DNA of 64,000 nt from CAURNT01 sp963526495 (GTDB lineage: Bacteria > Fusobacteriota > Fusobacteriia > Fusobacteriales > Leptotrichiaceae). The position numbers and the translations under genes are program-made. The stretch's first letter is position 1; every line of letters starts with the position of its first letter. Positions 27,561-37,800 of this stretch are shown here, piece after piece. The stretch is from contig CAURNT010000002.1 of NCBI GenBank assembly GCA_963526495.1, forward strand, positions 1-64,000, in the 5' to 3' direction. A model generated the notes under the pieces. The model worked only from the letters and a program-made list of their open reading frames with translations. It was not told the origin of the DNA and made no database searches.

Positions 27561-29569
27561 TGAGACTTTTATTTGAAATAGGAGTGGAAGAACTACCTTC
27601 AAGATACGTTTTAAAGGCAAGTAAGGATTTACTTGAAAACTTAAAGAAAGAATTAAATAAAGAAAGAATTAAATTTTCTGGTGATGTAGAATTTAATTCA
27701 CCTAGAAGAATGGCTGTATATATATCAGAAATATCAGAAAAACAAGATGATTTTTATGAAAAGAAAATGGGACCATCAGTAAGTGTAGCATATAAAGATG
27801 GAATATTAACACAAGCAGCTAAAGGATTTATACAATCACAAGGACTTACAGAAAATGATATAAAGATAGAAAAAACTGATAAAGGTGAGTATATTTATGT
27901 AGAGAAAAATCTTAAAGGAGTATACACTAAGGATATAATTTCTGATATATTAGTTAGAACTATTAAGTCTATAGAATTTGATAAGAATATGAAGTGGGGG
28001 AAAAGAAGTTTTAGATTTGCAAGACCTATTAAATGGATACTAGCTACTTTAGATGATGAAGTAATAGATTTTGAATTTGAAGGTGTTAAATCAGGAAACA
28101 GAACACGTGGGATGAGACTTTATGGAAATCAAGATATATTGATATCTGATTCAAGTAAGTATGAATCTGAATTACTTAAAGAATATGTAGTTGTAGATCC
28201 AATCAAAAGACGTCAAATGGTTATTGATAGTGTAAAAAATAATTGCGAAAATGATGGAGATAAAGCCATAATTAATGATTATTTATTAGATGAGGTATAT
28301 AATTTAGTTGAATATCCTTTTGCTATTAAAGGAGAATTTAATAAAGATTATTTAAAATTACCTGAAGATATAATAACAATAACAATGGAAACACATCAAA
28401 GATATTTCCCAGTTAAAGATTCTAATGGTAATTTAGTTAATAAATTTATACTTATTAGAAATGCACCTGAATTTTCAGAACTTGTTAAAAAGGGTAATGA
28501 AAAAGTTATAGAACCTAGATTATCAGATGCTAAATTCTTTTTTGATGAAGATTTAAAAATTAAGTTAGATGATATGGTTGAAAAATTAAAACAAGTTACA
28601 TTCCAAAAGGATATGGGAACTATATTTGATAAAATAGAAAGAAGTACAAAAATTGCTAAGTATTTAATAGATGATTTATCACTTTCTAATGAAGAAGATA
28701 TTTTAAGAACAATATATTTAGCTAAAGCAGACCTTGTATCTAATGTTATAAGTGAAAAAGAATTTACAAAACTTCAAGGATTTATGGGTTCTGTTTATGC
28801 AAAACACGAAGGTGAAAAGGAAAATGTATCTAAAGGTATATTTGAACATTATTTACCTAGATATCAAGGAGATATGTTACCAGAAACAATTGAAGGTGCT
28901 ATAGCTTCTATATCAGATAAACTTGATACTGTTATTGGGTGTTTTGCAGTAGGACTAATACCTACAAGTTCTAAAGATCCTTATGCTCTAAGACGTGCAA
29001 CTCAAGGTATAGTTTTAACGGCTATAAATTCAGGGTTAAATTTTGACTATATTGAATTGATAAATAAGGCTTATGAAATATTTAGTAGTGATAAAAAAGT
29101 GTTGAATGAAAATACAGTTAAAAATGTAATTGATTTCTTTAAATTAAGACTTGAAGCTCAACTTCAAACAAGATTTTCTAAAAACTTAATTTCTTATCAA
29201 ATAAATAAAGAAAGTAAGATTATAAATCTTGTTTCTAAAATTGAATATTTAGAAAAATTATCTAAAACTGATGATTTTGAAATATTGATAAATTTAATTA
29301 AACGGCTTAAAAATATTTCTAAAAATATTGATAAAGAAGTTAATGTTAGTTTATTTAATAAAAAAGAAGAGAAAAATTTATATGAAATCACATCTAAATT
29401 AAAAGGTAATATAGAAGATATTAATATATTATTAGAACATAAGGATATAATAAATAATTTCTTTGAAAATGTAATAATAAATGATAGTGATGAAAATATT
29501 AGAAATAATAGATTAGCTTTAGTTGATAAAATCGTTAATAAACTTGATGAAGTAATAGAAGTTAAATAA
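27560..29569 (+). CDS. glyS: Glycyl-tRNA synthetase, beta subunit
   Basis: Partner of GlyQ, 669 residues, which recognises tRNA-Gly. It begins LLFEIGVEELPSRYV, the usual start of the family, with MGPSVSVAYKDG, ITITMETHQRYFP and a DALR-like anticodon-binding end. Standard length. It is the last gene of the synthetase block; a secreted protein gene follows after about 70 bases. Confidence 0.96.
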   Translation: MRLLFEIGVEELPSRYVLKASKDLLENLKKELNKERIKFSGDVEFNSPRRMAVYISEISEKQDDFYEKKMGPSVSVAYKDGILTQAAKGFIQSQGLTENDIKIEKTDKGEYIYVEKNLKGVYTKDIISDILVRTIKSIEFDKNMKWGKRSFRFARPIKWILATLDDEVIDFEFEGVKSGNRTRGMRLYGNQDILISDSSKYESELLKEYVVVDPIKRRQMVIDSVKNNCENDGDKAIINDYLLDEVYNLVEYPFAIKGEFNKDYLKLPEDIITITMETHQRYFPVKDSNGNLVNKFILIRNAPEFSELVKKGNEKVIEPRLSDAKFFFDEDLKIKLDDMVEKLKQVTFQKDMGTIFDKIERSTKIAKYLIDDLSLSNEEDILRTIYLAKADLVSNVISEKEFTKLQGFMGSVYAKHEGEKENVSKGIFEHYLPRYQGDMLPETIEGAIASISDKLDTVIGCFAVGLIPTSSKDPYALRRATQGIVLTAINSGLNFDYIELINKAYEIFSSDKKVLNENTVKNVIDFFKLRLEAQLQTRFSKNLISYQINKESKIINLVSKIEYLEKLSKTDDFEILINLIKRLKNISKNIDKEVNVSLFNKKEEKNLYEITSKLKGNIEDINILLEHKDIINNFFENVIINDSDENIRNNRLALVDKIVNKLDEVIEVK

Positions 29570-29640
29570 CTAAGATTAATCAAATAATAAATAAATATAA
29601 AAAATTGAAATTTGGGTTAAAATATATGATAGGAGGAGTA

Positions 29641-30198
29641 ATGAAAAAATTGATATATATATCTTTATTGTTTGGAGTAGTTACTACTCCTATTGATATA
29701 AATAGAAAAGTAAATATATATGAAGATGCTGAAATAATTGATAAATATGGTTCACATTTAGAAAGTATAGATAAAAGAGATTATAAACCGATTTTAAGTG
29801 GGAATACAATATTATCAGAAGCGACTAGTTTTGATAATAGTGTTATAAATTCAAATGATATTAATATTAGACATTTATTTTCACCTATAAATGTTCTTGA
29901 AAATTTTGAGTATAATATAAAAGATTCTAATAGTTTATTAAATAGAAAATTAAGCATAGATTTATCTGGAAAAATAAAAGAAAATATATTAAATCTTGCT
30001 CAAAATAGTACAAATTATATAAATAATATATTTGTAGAAAAAAATGACAATTTAGATAAATTTATAAAATTTAAAAATGAGATAATAGAATATTCTGAAA
30101 AAAAAATAGATATATTTGGAAAAGATATAGATGGAGAATATATTAATTCTGATACTTCTAAAGTTTATAACAGTATTATTGAGATAGAGCTTGATTAG
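29641..30198 (+). CDS. Exported protein of unknown function
   Basis: A 185-residue protein with an N-terminal signal peptide (MKKLIYISLLFGVVTTPID). The mature part is Asn/Ser/Lys-rich and probably helical in the second half. The AGGAGGAG site directly upstream fixes ATG 29641; the frame is open 36 bases earlier without a site. I recognise no family and no lipobox, catalytic motif or repeat. It lies between glyS and ruvB, 9 bases before the latter, in the long housekeeping run. In this diderm context it could be periplasmic, but that is inference. Confidence 0.7.
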   Translation: MKKLIYISLLFGVVTTPIDINRKVNIYEDAEIIDKYGSHLESIDKRDYKPILSGNTILSEATSFDNSVINSNDINIRHLFSPINVLENFEYNIKDSNSLLNRKLSIDLSGKIKENILNLAQNSTNYINNIFVEKNDNLDKFIKFKNEIIEYSEKKIDIFGKDIDGEYINSDTSKVYNSIIEIELD

Positions 30199-30207
30199 GG
30201 AGGAATT

Positions 30208-31218
30208 GTGGAAAATAGATTTGTAGATTTAGGAGAAATGATTGAAGATTTTGAATCAAATCAAGAAATAAATAATTTAAGGCCAAAAGATTTTGGAACA
30301 TATATAGGTCAGGAAGATTTGAAAGAAACTTTGGAAGTTTCTATTAAAGCGTCAAAGATTAGAAATGAAGCATTAGATCATATATTACTATTTGGACCTC
30401 CAGGTCTTGGGAAGACTACAATGGCTACAGTAATAGCAAATGAAATGGGGACGAATATAAAAATAACTTCAGGACCTGTACTTGAAAAAGCTGGAGATTT
30501 AGTGTCTATACTTACAACACTTGAAGATGGAGATATATTATTTATAGATGAAATCCATAGATTAAGTACAAATATAGAAGAAATATTATATTCAGCTATG
30601 GAAGATTTTAAAGTTGATATTATGATAGGTAAAGGTCATGGTGCAACTAGTTATAGAGTAGAACTTAAAAGATTTACTTTAATTGGGGCAACAACTATGG
30701 CAGGTAAATTATCTAAGCCTTTTAAAGATAGATTTGGTATACAATATAGAATGGTTTTCTATAATACGGAAGAGCTTATGAAAATAATAGAAAGGTCTGC
30801 TAATATATTAGGTGTTAATTGTACTAAAACTGCATTAAGAGATATAGCTCTTAGAAGTAGAGGAACTCCTAGACTTGCAAATAGAATTCTTAAAAGAGCA
30901 AGAGATTATGCTATTGTAAATGGAGATGGGACAATAAATGATAAAATAATGGCAGAAGTTATAAGAATACTTAAAATAGATGAAAGAGGATTAGATGATA
31001 TGGATAGAAATCTTCTACGTGCTATAATTATAAATTACTCAGGAGGACCAGTAGGTATAGAAACACTTTCAACTAATTTAAGTGAAGATAGAAAAACGAT
31101 AGAAGAAGTTTATGAACCATATCTTATACAGTTAGGATTGATAAAAATAGGTATGCGTGGTCGCGAGGCAACGGATATAGCATATAAACATATGGGACTT
31201 GAAAAATATAAGAAGTGA
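30208..31218 (+). CDS. ruvB: Holliday junction branch-migration ATPase RuvB
   Basis: AAA+ motor of RuvAB, 336 residues. Walker A is GPPGLGKTT near 66, Walker B is LFIDEIHRL near 112, and the C-terminal winged helix contains SGGPVGIETLSTNLSED and GMRGREATDIAYKH. The start is GTG with GGGAGG 5 bases upstream. ruvA and ruvC are not in the window. Confidence 0.96.
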   Translation: MENRFVDLGEMIEDFESNQEINNLRPKDFGTYIGQEDLKETLEVSIKASKIRNEALDHILLFGPPGLGKTTMATVIANEMGTNIKITSGPVLEKAGDLVSILTTLEDGDILFIDEIHRLSTNIEEILYSAMEDFKVDIMIGKGHGATSYRVELKRFTLIGATTMAGKLSKPFKDRFGIQYRMVFYNTEELMKIIERSANILGVNCTKTALRDIALRSRGTPRLANRILKRARDYAIVNGDGTINDKIMAEVIRILKIDERGLDDMDRNLLRAIIINYSGGPVGIETLSTNLSEDRKTIEEVYEPYLIQLGLIKIGMRGREATDIAYKHMGLEKYKK

Positions 31219-31224
31219 GGTATT

Positions 31225-31923
31225 ATGCTTACAACTATAGCAGATAATGTTAATGGTGAAATTATTGAAATATTTGATAAAACAGAAATAAATCATATTA
31301 AAAATGTATATAGACTAAAAGTTGGGGATAAGATAAGAGTTATAGACTATAATTTTGAATATATATCAGAAATTTTAAGTATATCAAAAAATTTAGTAGA
31401 ATTAAAAATTTTAGAAAAAAATGAAGATAATTATAGTTTAGATATTAATTTAGATTTAGCTATAGGTATTCTTAAAAATGAGAAAATGAAGTTACTTATA
31501 CAAAAATTAACTGAAGTAGGTGTAAATAAAATAATTCCATTTAATTCAGAAAGAGTTGTTGTTAAAATAGATGATAAGAAAGATAAATGGGACACAATAA
31601 TTAAAGAGAGTATGAAACAATGTAGAGCAGTAAAAAAAACTGATATATCAGAAATAATAGAATTAAAAAATATTAAATTTAATGAATATGATAAAATAAT
31701 TTATGCTTATGAGAGCAGTGATAGTAGTTTTAAAATTAAGGATATAGTTAATAATTCAGATAAAAAAATTTTATGTATAGTAGGACCTGAAGGTGGTTTT
31801 AGTTTAGAGGAAGTTAATTTTTTGAAAAATTGTGGTGCAATAGAAGTTAGTTTAGGTAAAAGAATATTGAGAGCAGAAACGGCAGCTATTGTACTTAGTG
31901 GAATGATAATAAATTTAATTTAA
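31225..31923 (+). CDS. rsmE: 16S rRNA (uracil1498-N3)-methyltransferase RsmE
   Basis: SPOUT methyltransferase, 232 residues. The trefoil-knot SAM site is IVGPEGGFSLEEVNFLK near 190, followed by LGKRILRAETAAIVLSG, the family hallmark. A PUA-like N-terminal domain precedes it (HIKNVYRLKVGDKIRVID). It lies 6 bases after ruvB. Confidence 0.93.
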   Translation: MLTTIADNVNGEIIEIFDKTEINHIKNVYRLKVGDKIRVIDYNFEYISEILSISKNLVELKILEKNEDNYSLDINLDLAIGILKNEKMKLLIQKLTEVGVNKIIPFNSERVVVKIDDKKDKWDTIIKESMKQCRAVKKTDISEIIELKNIKFNEYDKIIYAYESSDSSFKIKDIVNNSDKKILCIVGPEGGFSLEEVNFLKNCGAIEVSLGKRILRAETAAIVLSGMIINLI

Positions 31924-31931
31924 GGAGAATT

Positions 31932-32237
31932 ATGGAAAATATAGTAAAAGATATAATTGATGTAATAGAAGATAAAAAAGGATTAGATATTAGAGTATAT
32001 GATTTAAAAGGAAAATCTCCTTTCTTTGATTATTCAATAATATGTACAGGTTCATCAACTAGAAATGTTGATGCAATAGTTCAAGATTTAAAAAAGAATA
32101 TGGAAATTGTAAGAAATATAGAAGGACAAGAAGAGTCTAATTGGGTATTAATAGATGGAGGGGATGTTATAGTAAATGTATTTACTAAAGAATCTAGAGA
32201 ATATTATGAAATAGATAAATTTTATGAAAGTATATAG
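31932..32237 (+). CDS. rsfS: Ribosomal silencing factor RsfS
   Basis: A 101-residue RsfS/Iojap protein that binds ribosomal protein uL14 and prevents subunit joining in starved cells. The core segments SPFFDYSIICTGSSTRNVDAI and SNWVLIDGGDVIVNVFTKESREYYEIDKFY match the family. An AAGGAGA site precedes it. Confidence 0.93.
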   Translation: MENIVKDIIDVIEDKKGLDIRVYDLKGKSPFFDYSIICTGSSTRNVDAIVQDLKKNMEIVRNIEGQEESNWVLIDGGDVIVNVFTKESREYYEIDKFYESI

Positions 32238-32239
32238 AT

Positions 32240-34132
32240 ATGAGAATATTAGATAAAGAAGACAATAATAAAAGAGTAAATTTATTTATTATCTTTCTTT
32301 CTTTCATCTTTTTTCTATTGATAGCAAGACTTTATTTTCTTCAAATAGTAAAAGGTGAAGAATATGATAATAAAGCATCAAGAAATGGATTACGTAGTAA
32401 TATTATAAAACCTGTAAGAGGTAGAATATATGATAAAAATGGCGTTTTACTTGCAACAAATACAACGGGATATTATTTAGTTCATAAAAATAGTCAAAAT
32501 ATTTCTGAAGAAGAAGTAAAATTATTAAAATCTATGTATAATAAAAATGAATTTGAAATTAATAATATTTTATCAAAGAGTTCAGAAAAAACTAGAAAAA
32601 AATTGATGGAACTATATAATGATATATTAGAGATGATAAAAATATCAGGTCAAGAATATGATGATGTAGTAGATATATTTTATAGAGTATTGCCTGAAGG
32701 TTTTGAGAAATCTATAATCATAGAAGAAGATTTAAATCCTCAAATTGCCTTTGTTAATGTAGAGAAGATAACTAATAGTAGAATAGATATAGTAGAGTAT
32801 AATAAAAGGTATTATCCAAATAATGAACTTGCATCTCATATTATAGGAAATGTTAAATTAATAAATCAAAAAGAATATGATAATTTAAAAGAAAAAGGGT
32901 ATGAGAAAAATGATTTAATAGGTAAAGATGGTATAGAAAAATATTATGATATGGTTATGAAAGGTAAGTCTGGTAATCAATATGTTGAAGTTGATGCAAG
33001 AGGAAATGTATTAAATTTATTAGATGAAGAAAAACCTACACCAGGAAAAAATATATATTTATCTATTGATTATGAATTACAAAAATATATGACTGAAAAA
33101 TTTAAGGGTGAACTTGGAACATTTATAGCTGTTGATATAAAGACTGGTAAAATATTAACATATATAAGTTATCCTGAAATAGATCTTAATTTACTTAGTT
33201 CAAGAATAAGTAAATCTAAATGGGATGAATTAGTAAATTCTAAAAGAAAGCCTTTATTAAATAGGGGAATAGCAGGATTATTTCCTCCGGGGTCTACCGC
33301 TAAAGTTGCTAGTGGTGCAGCTATACTTGAATCAGGAATTTCACCTGAATCTACTGTAAACTCTACTGGAGAATTTACTTATGGAAAGGTAACTTTTAGA
33401 GATGATCATAGAGGAGGATATGGAATAACAAATTTCTATAAAGCGATTGCAGATTCAGTAAACACATATTTTTATACTAATATTTTAAATGTAGGATTAA
33501 ATAATTTTTTAGATATAGCCAAAAGATTTGGTATAGGTGAATTGACAGAAATAGATATACCAGGAGAATTAATAGGAGTGCTACCTACACCTGAATGGAA
33601 AAAAACAAAATTTGCAGATCCAAGAAGTCAAAAATGGTTTACTGGAGATTTGATTAATATGTCTATAGGTCAAGGATATATGTTAATGACTCCGATACAA
33701 GTTGTTATGATGTATCAAGCTATAGCTAATAACGGAGATATGTTAAAACCTTCTTTTGTAGAATATTTTGAAAGTCAAGATGGAATTAGAGAATATAAAG
33801 AAACAGAAAAGTTAAGAAATTTAGGAATAAAACAATCAACAATAAATGCTATAAAAAAAGGATTAAGACAAACTGTTACAAATGGTACAGCAAAAAATTT
33901 ATTAAAGTTAAATGTTCAAGTTTCTGCAAAAACTGGAACAGCACAAAATTCTAAAGTATTAGACCATTCTTGGATGGCAGGTTATTTCCCTAGTGAAAAT
34001 CCTCAAATTGCCTTTGTTGCACTTGTTGAAAATGGGGGATATGGTTCAGTTGAGGCAGGTAATAGAGTCTATGACTTTATACAAAAATATTATTCTAAAA
34101 GTGAAGATAAGGAAGTATTAAATGAAAAATAA
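32240..34132 (+). CDS. mrdA: Penicillin-binding protein 2 (peptidoglycan transpeptidase)
   Basis: Class B PBP of 630 residues that crosslinks peptidoglycan during elongation. One membrane helix lies at about 14-34, then a pedestal domain (IKPVRGRIYDKNGVLLA near 57). The transpeptidase domain has Ser352 in GSTAK, S406-V-N408, and K564-T-G566. It is named by PBP2 resemblance, although no rodA gene is adjacent. It begins three bases after rsfS and overlaps rsmG by 11 bases. Confidence 0.9.
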   Translation: MRILDKEDNNKRVNLFIIFLSFIFFLLIARLYFLQIVKGEEYDNKASRNGLRSNIIKPVRGRIYDKNGVLLATNTTGYYLVHKNSQNISEEEVKLLKSMYNKNEFEINNILSKSSEKTRKKLMELYNDILEMIKISGQEYDDVVDIFYRVLPEGFEKSIIIEEDLNPQIAFVNVEKITNSRIDIVEYNKRYYPNNELASHIIGNVKLINQKEYDNLKEKGYEKNDLIGKDGIEKYYDMVMKGKSGNQYVEVDARGNVLNLLDEEKPTPGKNIYLSIDYELQKYMTEKFKGELGTFIAVDIKTGKILTYISYPEIDLNLLSSRISKSKWDELVNSKRKPLLNRGIAGLFPPGSTAKVASGAAILESGISPESTVNSTGEFTYGKVTFRDDHRGGYGITNFYKAIADSVNTYFYTNILNVGLNNFLDIAKRFGIGELTEIDIPGELIGVLPTPEWKKTKFADPRSQKWFTGDLINMSIGQGYMLMTPIQVVMMYQAIANNGDMLKPSFVEYFESQDGIREYKETEKLRNLGIKQSTINAIKKGLRQTVTNGTAKNLLKLNVQVSAKTGTAQNSKVLDHSWMAGYFPSENPQIAFVALVENGGYGSVEAGNRVYDFIQKYYSKSEDKEVLNEK

Positions 34133-34817
34133 ATTAGAAGAATATTTGAAAATTTCAGATATAGTATTGAATGAAAAACAAATAGAAAATTTGATTAAAT
34201 ATTTGGATTTACTTATAGAGACTAATAAGGTAATGAATTTGACTGCAATAAGAGAAGAAGAATCTATACTTGAAAAGCATTTTATAGATTCATTATTACT
34301 CACTAAAATAATAAGAGAAGATGAAAAAAATATAATAGATATAGGAACAGGTGCTGGGTTTCCTGGACTTGTTCTTAGTATAGTATATCCAGATAAAAAT
34401 TTTCTTCTAGTAGATTCAGTTAAAAAAAAGATTTTTTTTATAAATACTGTTATAGAAAAAATAGGATTAAAAAATGTTAAAACAAGTACAGAAAGAGCTG
34501 AAGAATTGATAAAAGATAATAGAGAGAAATTTGATGTTGCACTTTGTAGAGGAGTTGCTAATTTAAGAATAATACTTGAATATTTAATCCCATTTTTAAA
34601 AGTGAATGGAAGATTTCTTCCTCAAAAATTGAATATTAATGAATTAGAAGAATCAAAAAATGCTTTAAAAACTTTAAATTCAGAAATTGTAAATATATAT
34701 AATTTTAGACTTCCAATATCTAGAGATGAAAGAATAATTTTAGAAATAGTAAAGAAGAGTAAAACAAATAAAATATATCCAAGAGCAGTGGGTATACCTA
34801 GTAAAAAACCATTATAG
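34122..34817 (+). CDS. rsmG: 16S rRNA (guanine527-N7)-methyltransferase RsmG
   Basis: A 231-residue SAM-dependent methyltransferase (GidB). The SAM motif IIDIGTGAGFPGLVLSIVYP lies near 70, and the upstream VMNLTAIREEESILEKHFIDSLL is family-typical. It overlaps the end of mrdA by 11 bases, so translation is probably coupled. The usual partner mnmG is in this window but at 55-57 kb on the other strand, not adjacent. Confidence 0.93.
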   Translation: MKNKLEEYLKISDIVLNEKQIENLIKYLDLLIETNKVMNLTAIREEESILEKHFIDSLLLTKIIREDEKNIIDIGTGAGFPGLVLSIVYPDKNFLLVDSVKKKIFFINTVIEKIGLKNVKTSTERAEELIKDNREKFDVALCRGVANLRIILEYLIPFLKVNGRFLPQKLNINELEESKNALKTLNSEIVNIYNFRLPISRDERIILEIVKKSKTNKIYPRAVGIPSKKPL

Positions 34818-34831
34818 AAAGGAGAAAATCT

Positions 34832-37800
34832 ATGTTAAATAAAACGATAAAAAGAACAGGAAAAATTTTAATCTCTCTTTTTGCAATAGTTACATGTTTT
34901 AAAGTATATATTAATTCAAATATATTTAAATCACATATACATTTTATAATCAATGATGTAGCTAGAATTAATGTAGATTTTTCCGATTTACACTTAACTG
35001 GATTAACTAAATTTGAAATAAAAGATCTTGTTGTTAAAACACAAGATAAAAAAGAGGTTATAAAAGCTAAAAATGCAACTATTATTTTTAATTTATTTAC
35101 TCCAAGTAGAATAAGATATGTGTATTTAGATGATGGTTATATTTTGATAGAAAGAAACGGGGGAGGTATTAATTTAAATAATATACTTTTAAATGGAGAA
35201 AGAGTATATAAGAAAAGTAGTAATATAGGAAAATTAGAATATAAGAATATAAATTTAGATTTTATTGATAATTCATATAATGATAAGATAGAGAAAAAAT
35301 TCAATAATGTTTCAGGTGTTTTGTATACTGGTATACAATATAATCTTGATTTAAGAACTATTGGAGAATCTATAGGAGCAAATAGTGGTGAAAAAGAAAA
35401 AATCAATATAGGTATATTATTTGATAGAATAAATATGAAAAAAAATATATTTGATATGTTTTCTTTAAAATCAAGAAAAAAATTAGATGAAAATAAGTTG
35501 ACTGTAAATTTTGATTTTGAGAATTTTGATATAAATAAAAAATTATCTCAATATATTCCTATATATGATATGATAAATTTTAGAAATGGGAAATTAAACG
35601 GAGATATTGCACTTGAATTTTCTGATTATGGTTTATCAACTTATGGAGATTTGAAAATATCAAATGCTTCAGTTTTTTATAAAGATTATGATGATATTGT
35701 AAAAAACGTTAATGGAAATGTTGAGATAATTAATAATAATATAGATCTTAAAGCTAAAACTAATAATATAGATGGAGGTAGTTTGGAACTTGGCCTTAAA
35801 TTTAGCCCAAAAAATTCAGAATTATCTATTGACACTAGTTTTAGTGATGTTTATTATAAAACACTTAATAAGTATAATCTAGTTAAAAAATTTAATCTTA
35901 AAGCAAATTCAGATTTGATTAAAGGTAATATATTAGCAAAGCTTTTAATTAAAAATGGAGATATTGATTTAATTGATTTTAAAGGAAATATAAAAACAGA
36001 TAAAATAGAAACATTTGGTGTAGATTTTAAAAATCTTGATGTAAATCTTGGACTGAAACAAAATAATTTGATAAGTATAAATACTAAGAAAAATGCAAAT
36101 ATAGAAAAGAATATATTTGGTAATAAGTTAAATCTATCTACATCATTAAATATGGAATATGATATAAAAAAACATGATGGTAAGGGTAATTTAAAATTTA
36201 AAAATTTATCTAAGGTTATAAATTTATCAGATATTAACGGAGAATTTACTATAAAAGATAATAAAAAAGTTAATGCTAAATTAATAAGCTCACAACTTAA
36301 TTCTAATATAAATTTTGATGTTGAAGATAAAAGTATAACTTTAAATCTTAATTCCAATAATATAGGAATTAATTTAAATTCTTCAAGATATAATATTAAA
36401 AATCTTTATATAAAAGATGCTATTTGGAAATATAGTTTATCTAAATTTACTAAAGGTAATATTAGTGCTGATATATTAGGAATAGGAAGTAAATATTTTA
36501 ATAATATAGGCTTAAATTTAGATGTATTAAATGGAGGATATAAAATAAAATCAAATATTTATACGAGTAGTGGTAATATTTATCTTGATGGAATTACATA
36601 TAATGATTTAAGTAATAGGTATAATTTAACTTTAACTAAATTTAATTTATTGAATTATGCTAAGAATATAGGGATAAAAAATTTAGGAAACTTAAAGAGT
36701 GAATATATAAACATTAATGGAGATGTGTATGCTAAATATGTTAATGGTAATATAATATTAGATTTAACTACAAATTCAAAAATTCCTATTATATATAACA
36801 ATCAAGTATATAATATAAATCCTAATATTTCTAAATTAGTTTACTCAACTAGAGATAAAAAAATAATAAATGGTAATATATATTTAAATGCAGATGATCT
36901 ATATTCTAAATATTTTGATAATGTAAGAGCTAATATAGATATAAATGATAAAGGGTATAATATTAATGCAAATATGTTAGTAGATGATAGTCACGTCTAT
37001 GTATCCGGTGTTACAACAAAAGATATGAATCATAAATATAGAATTCATTCAGAATCAATTGATATATTTAATTTAATAAAAAAATATGGTCTTTTAGATA
37101 AAGTTAGCTCAGAGTTACTAAATGATTTAAGTGGAGAAAAAAGATTACTTGATGTTGGTATTAGTGCAACTAATAACAATGGAATATTTAATATAAATAT
37201 AGATAAAATAGAAAATCAAGCTTTGTTATATAAAGGTAATTTAATAAATTTAAATGCAAGTGTAAAAGATTTAGTTTATAATATGAATTCTAAATCTTTA
37301 AGTTCAGGATTGATAAATATAGATTCGGATATGCCTAATGGAAAATATTATGATAAGTTAAATGCCTCTATTAATATAGATGATATTGGATATAATATAG
37401 TATCTAAAATTTATACAAATGGTGGAGTAGTTAATTTAGAAGGAACTACTAATAAAAGTTTGGAACATAGATATAAATTAGAAGGACAAAGTATTAATGT
37501 AGTTTCTTTCTTGAAAAATATAGATATGCTTAATGAAACAGATATAAAAGATAAAAATTTAATATATGATTTTAAAGTAGGATTAAGAGGTAAAGGTACT
37601 AATATAGCTGCAAATTTTGAGGCAAGTAGTGAATATGGGCAATATTCTAATATTGAGTATGAAAAAATGTATATAAAAGGAGAAACTAAAAATATATTAA
37701 ATTCTAAGATTGATTTAAGTGTAAATTTTGATGAATTATGGTATAATTATCAAAGATTAACTGATGTAAAAATAAATTTAGAAGTTGATAGAAACGAAAT

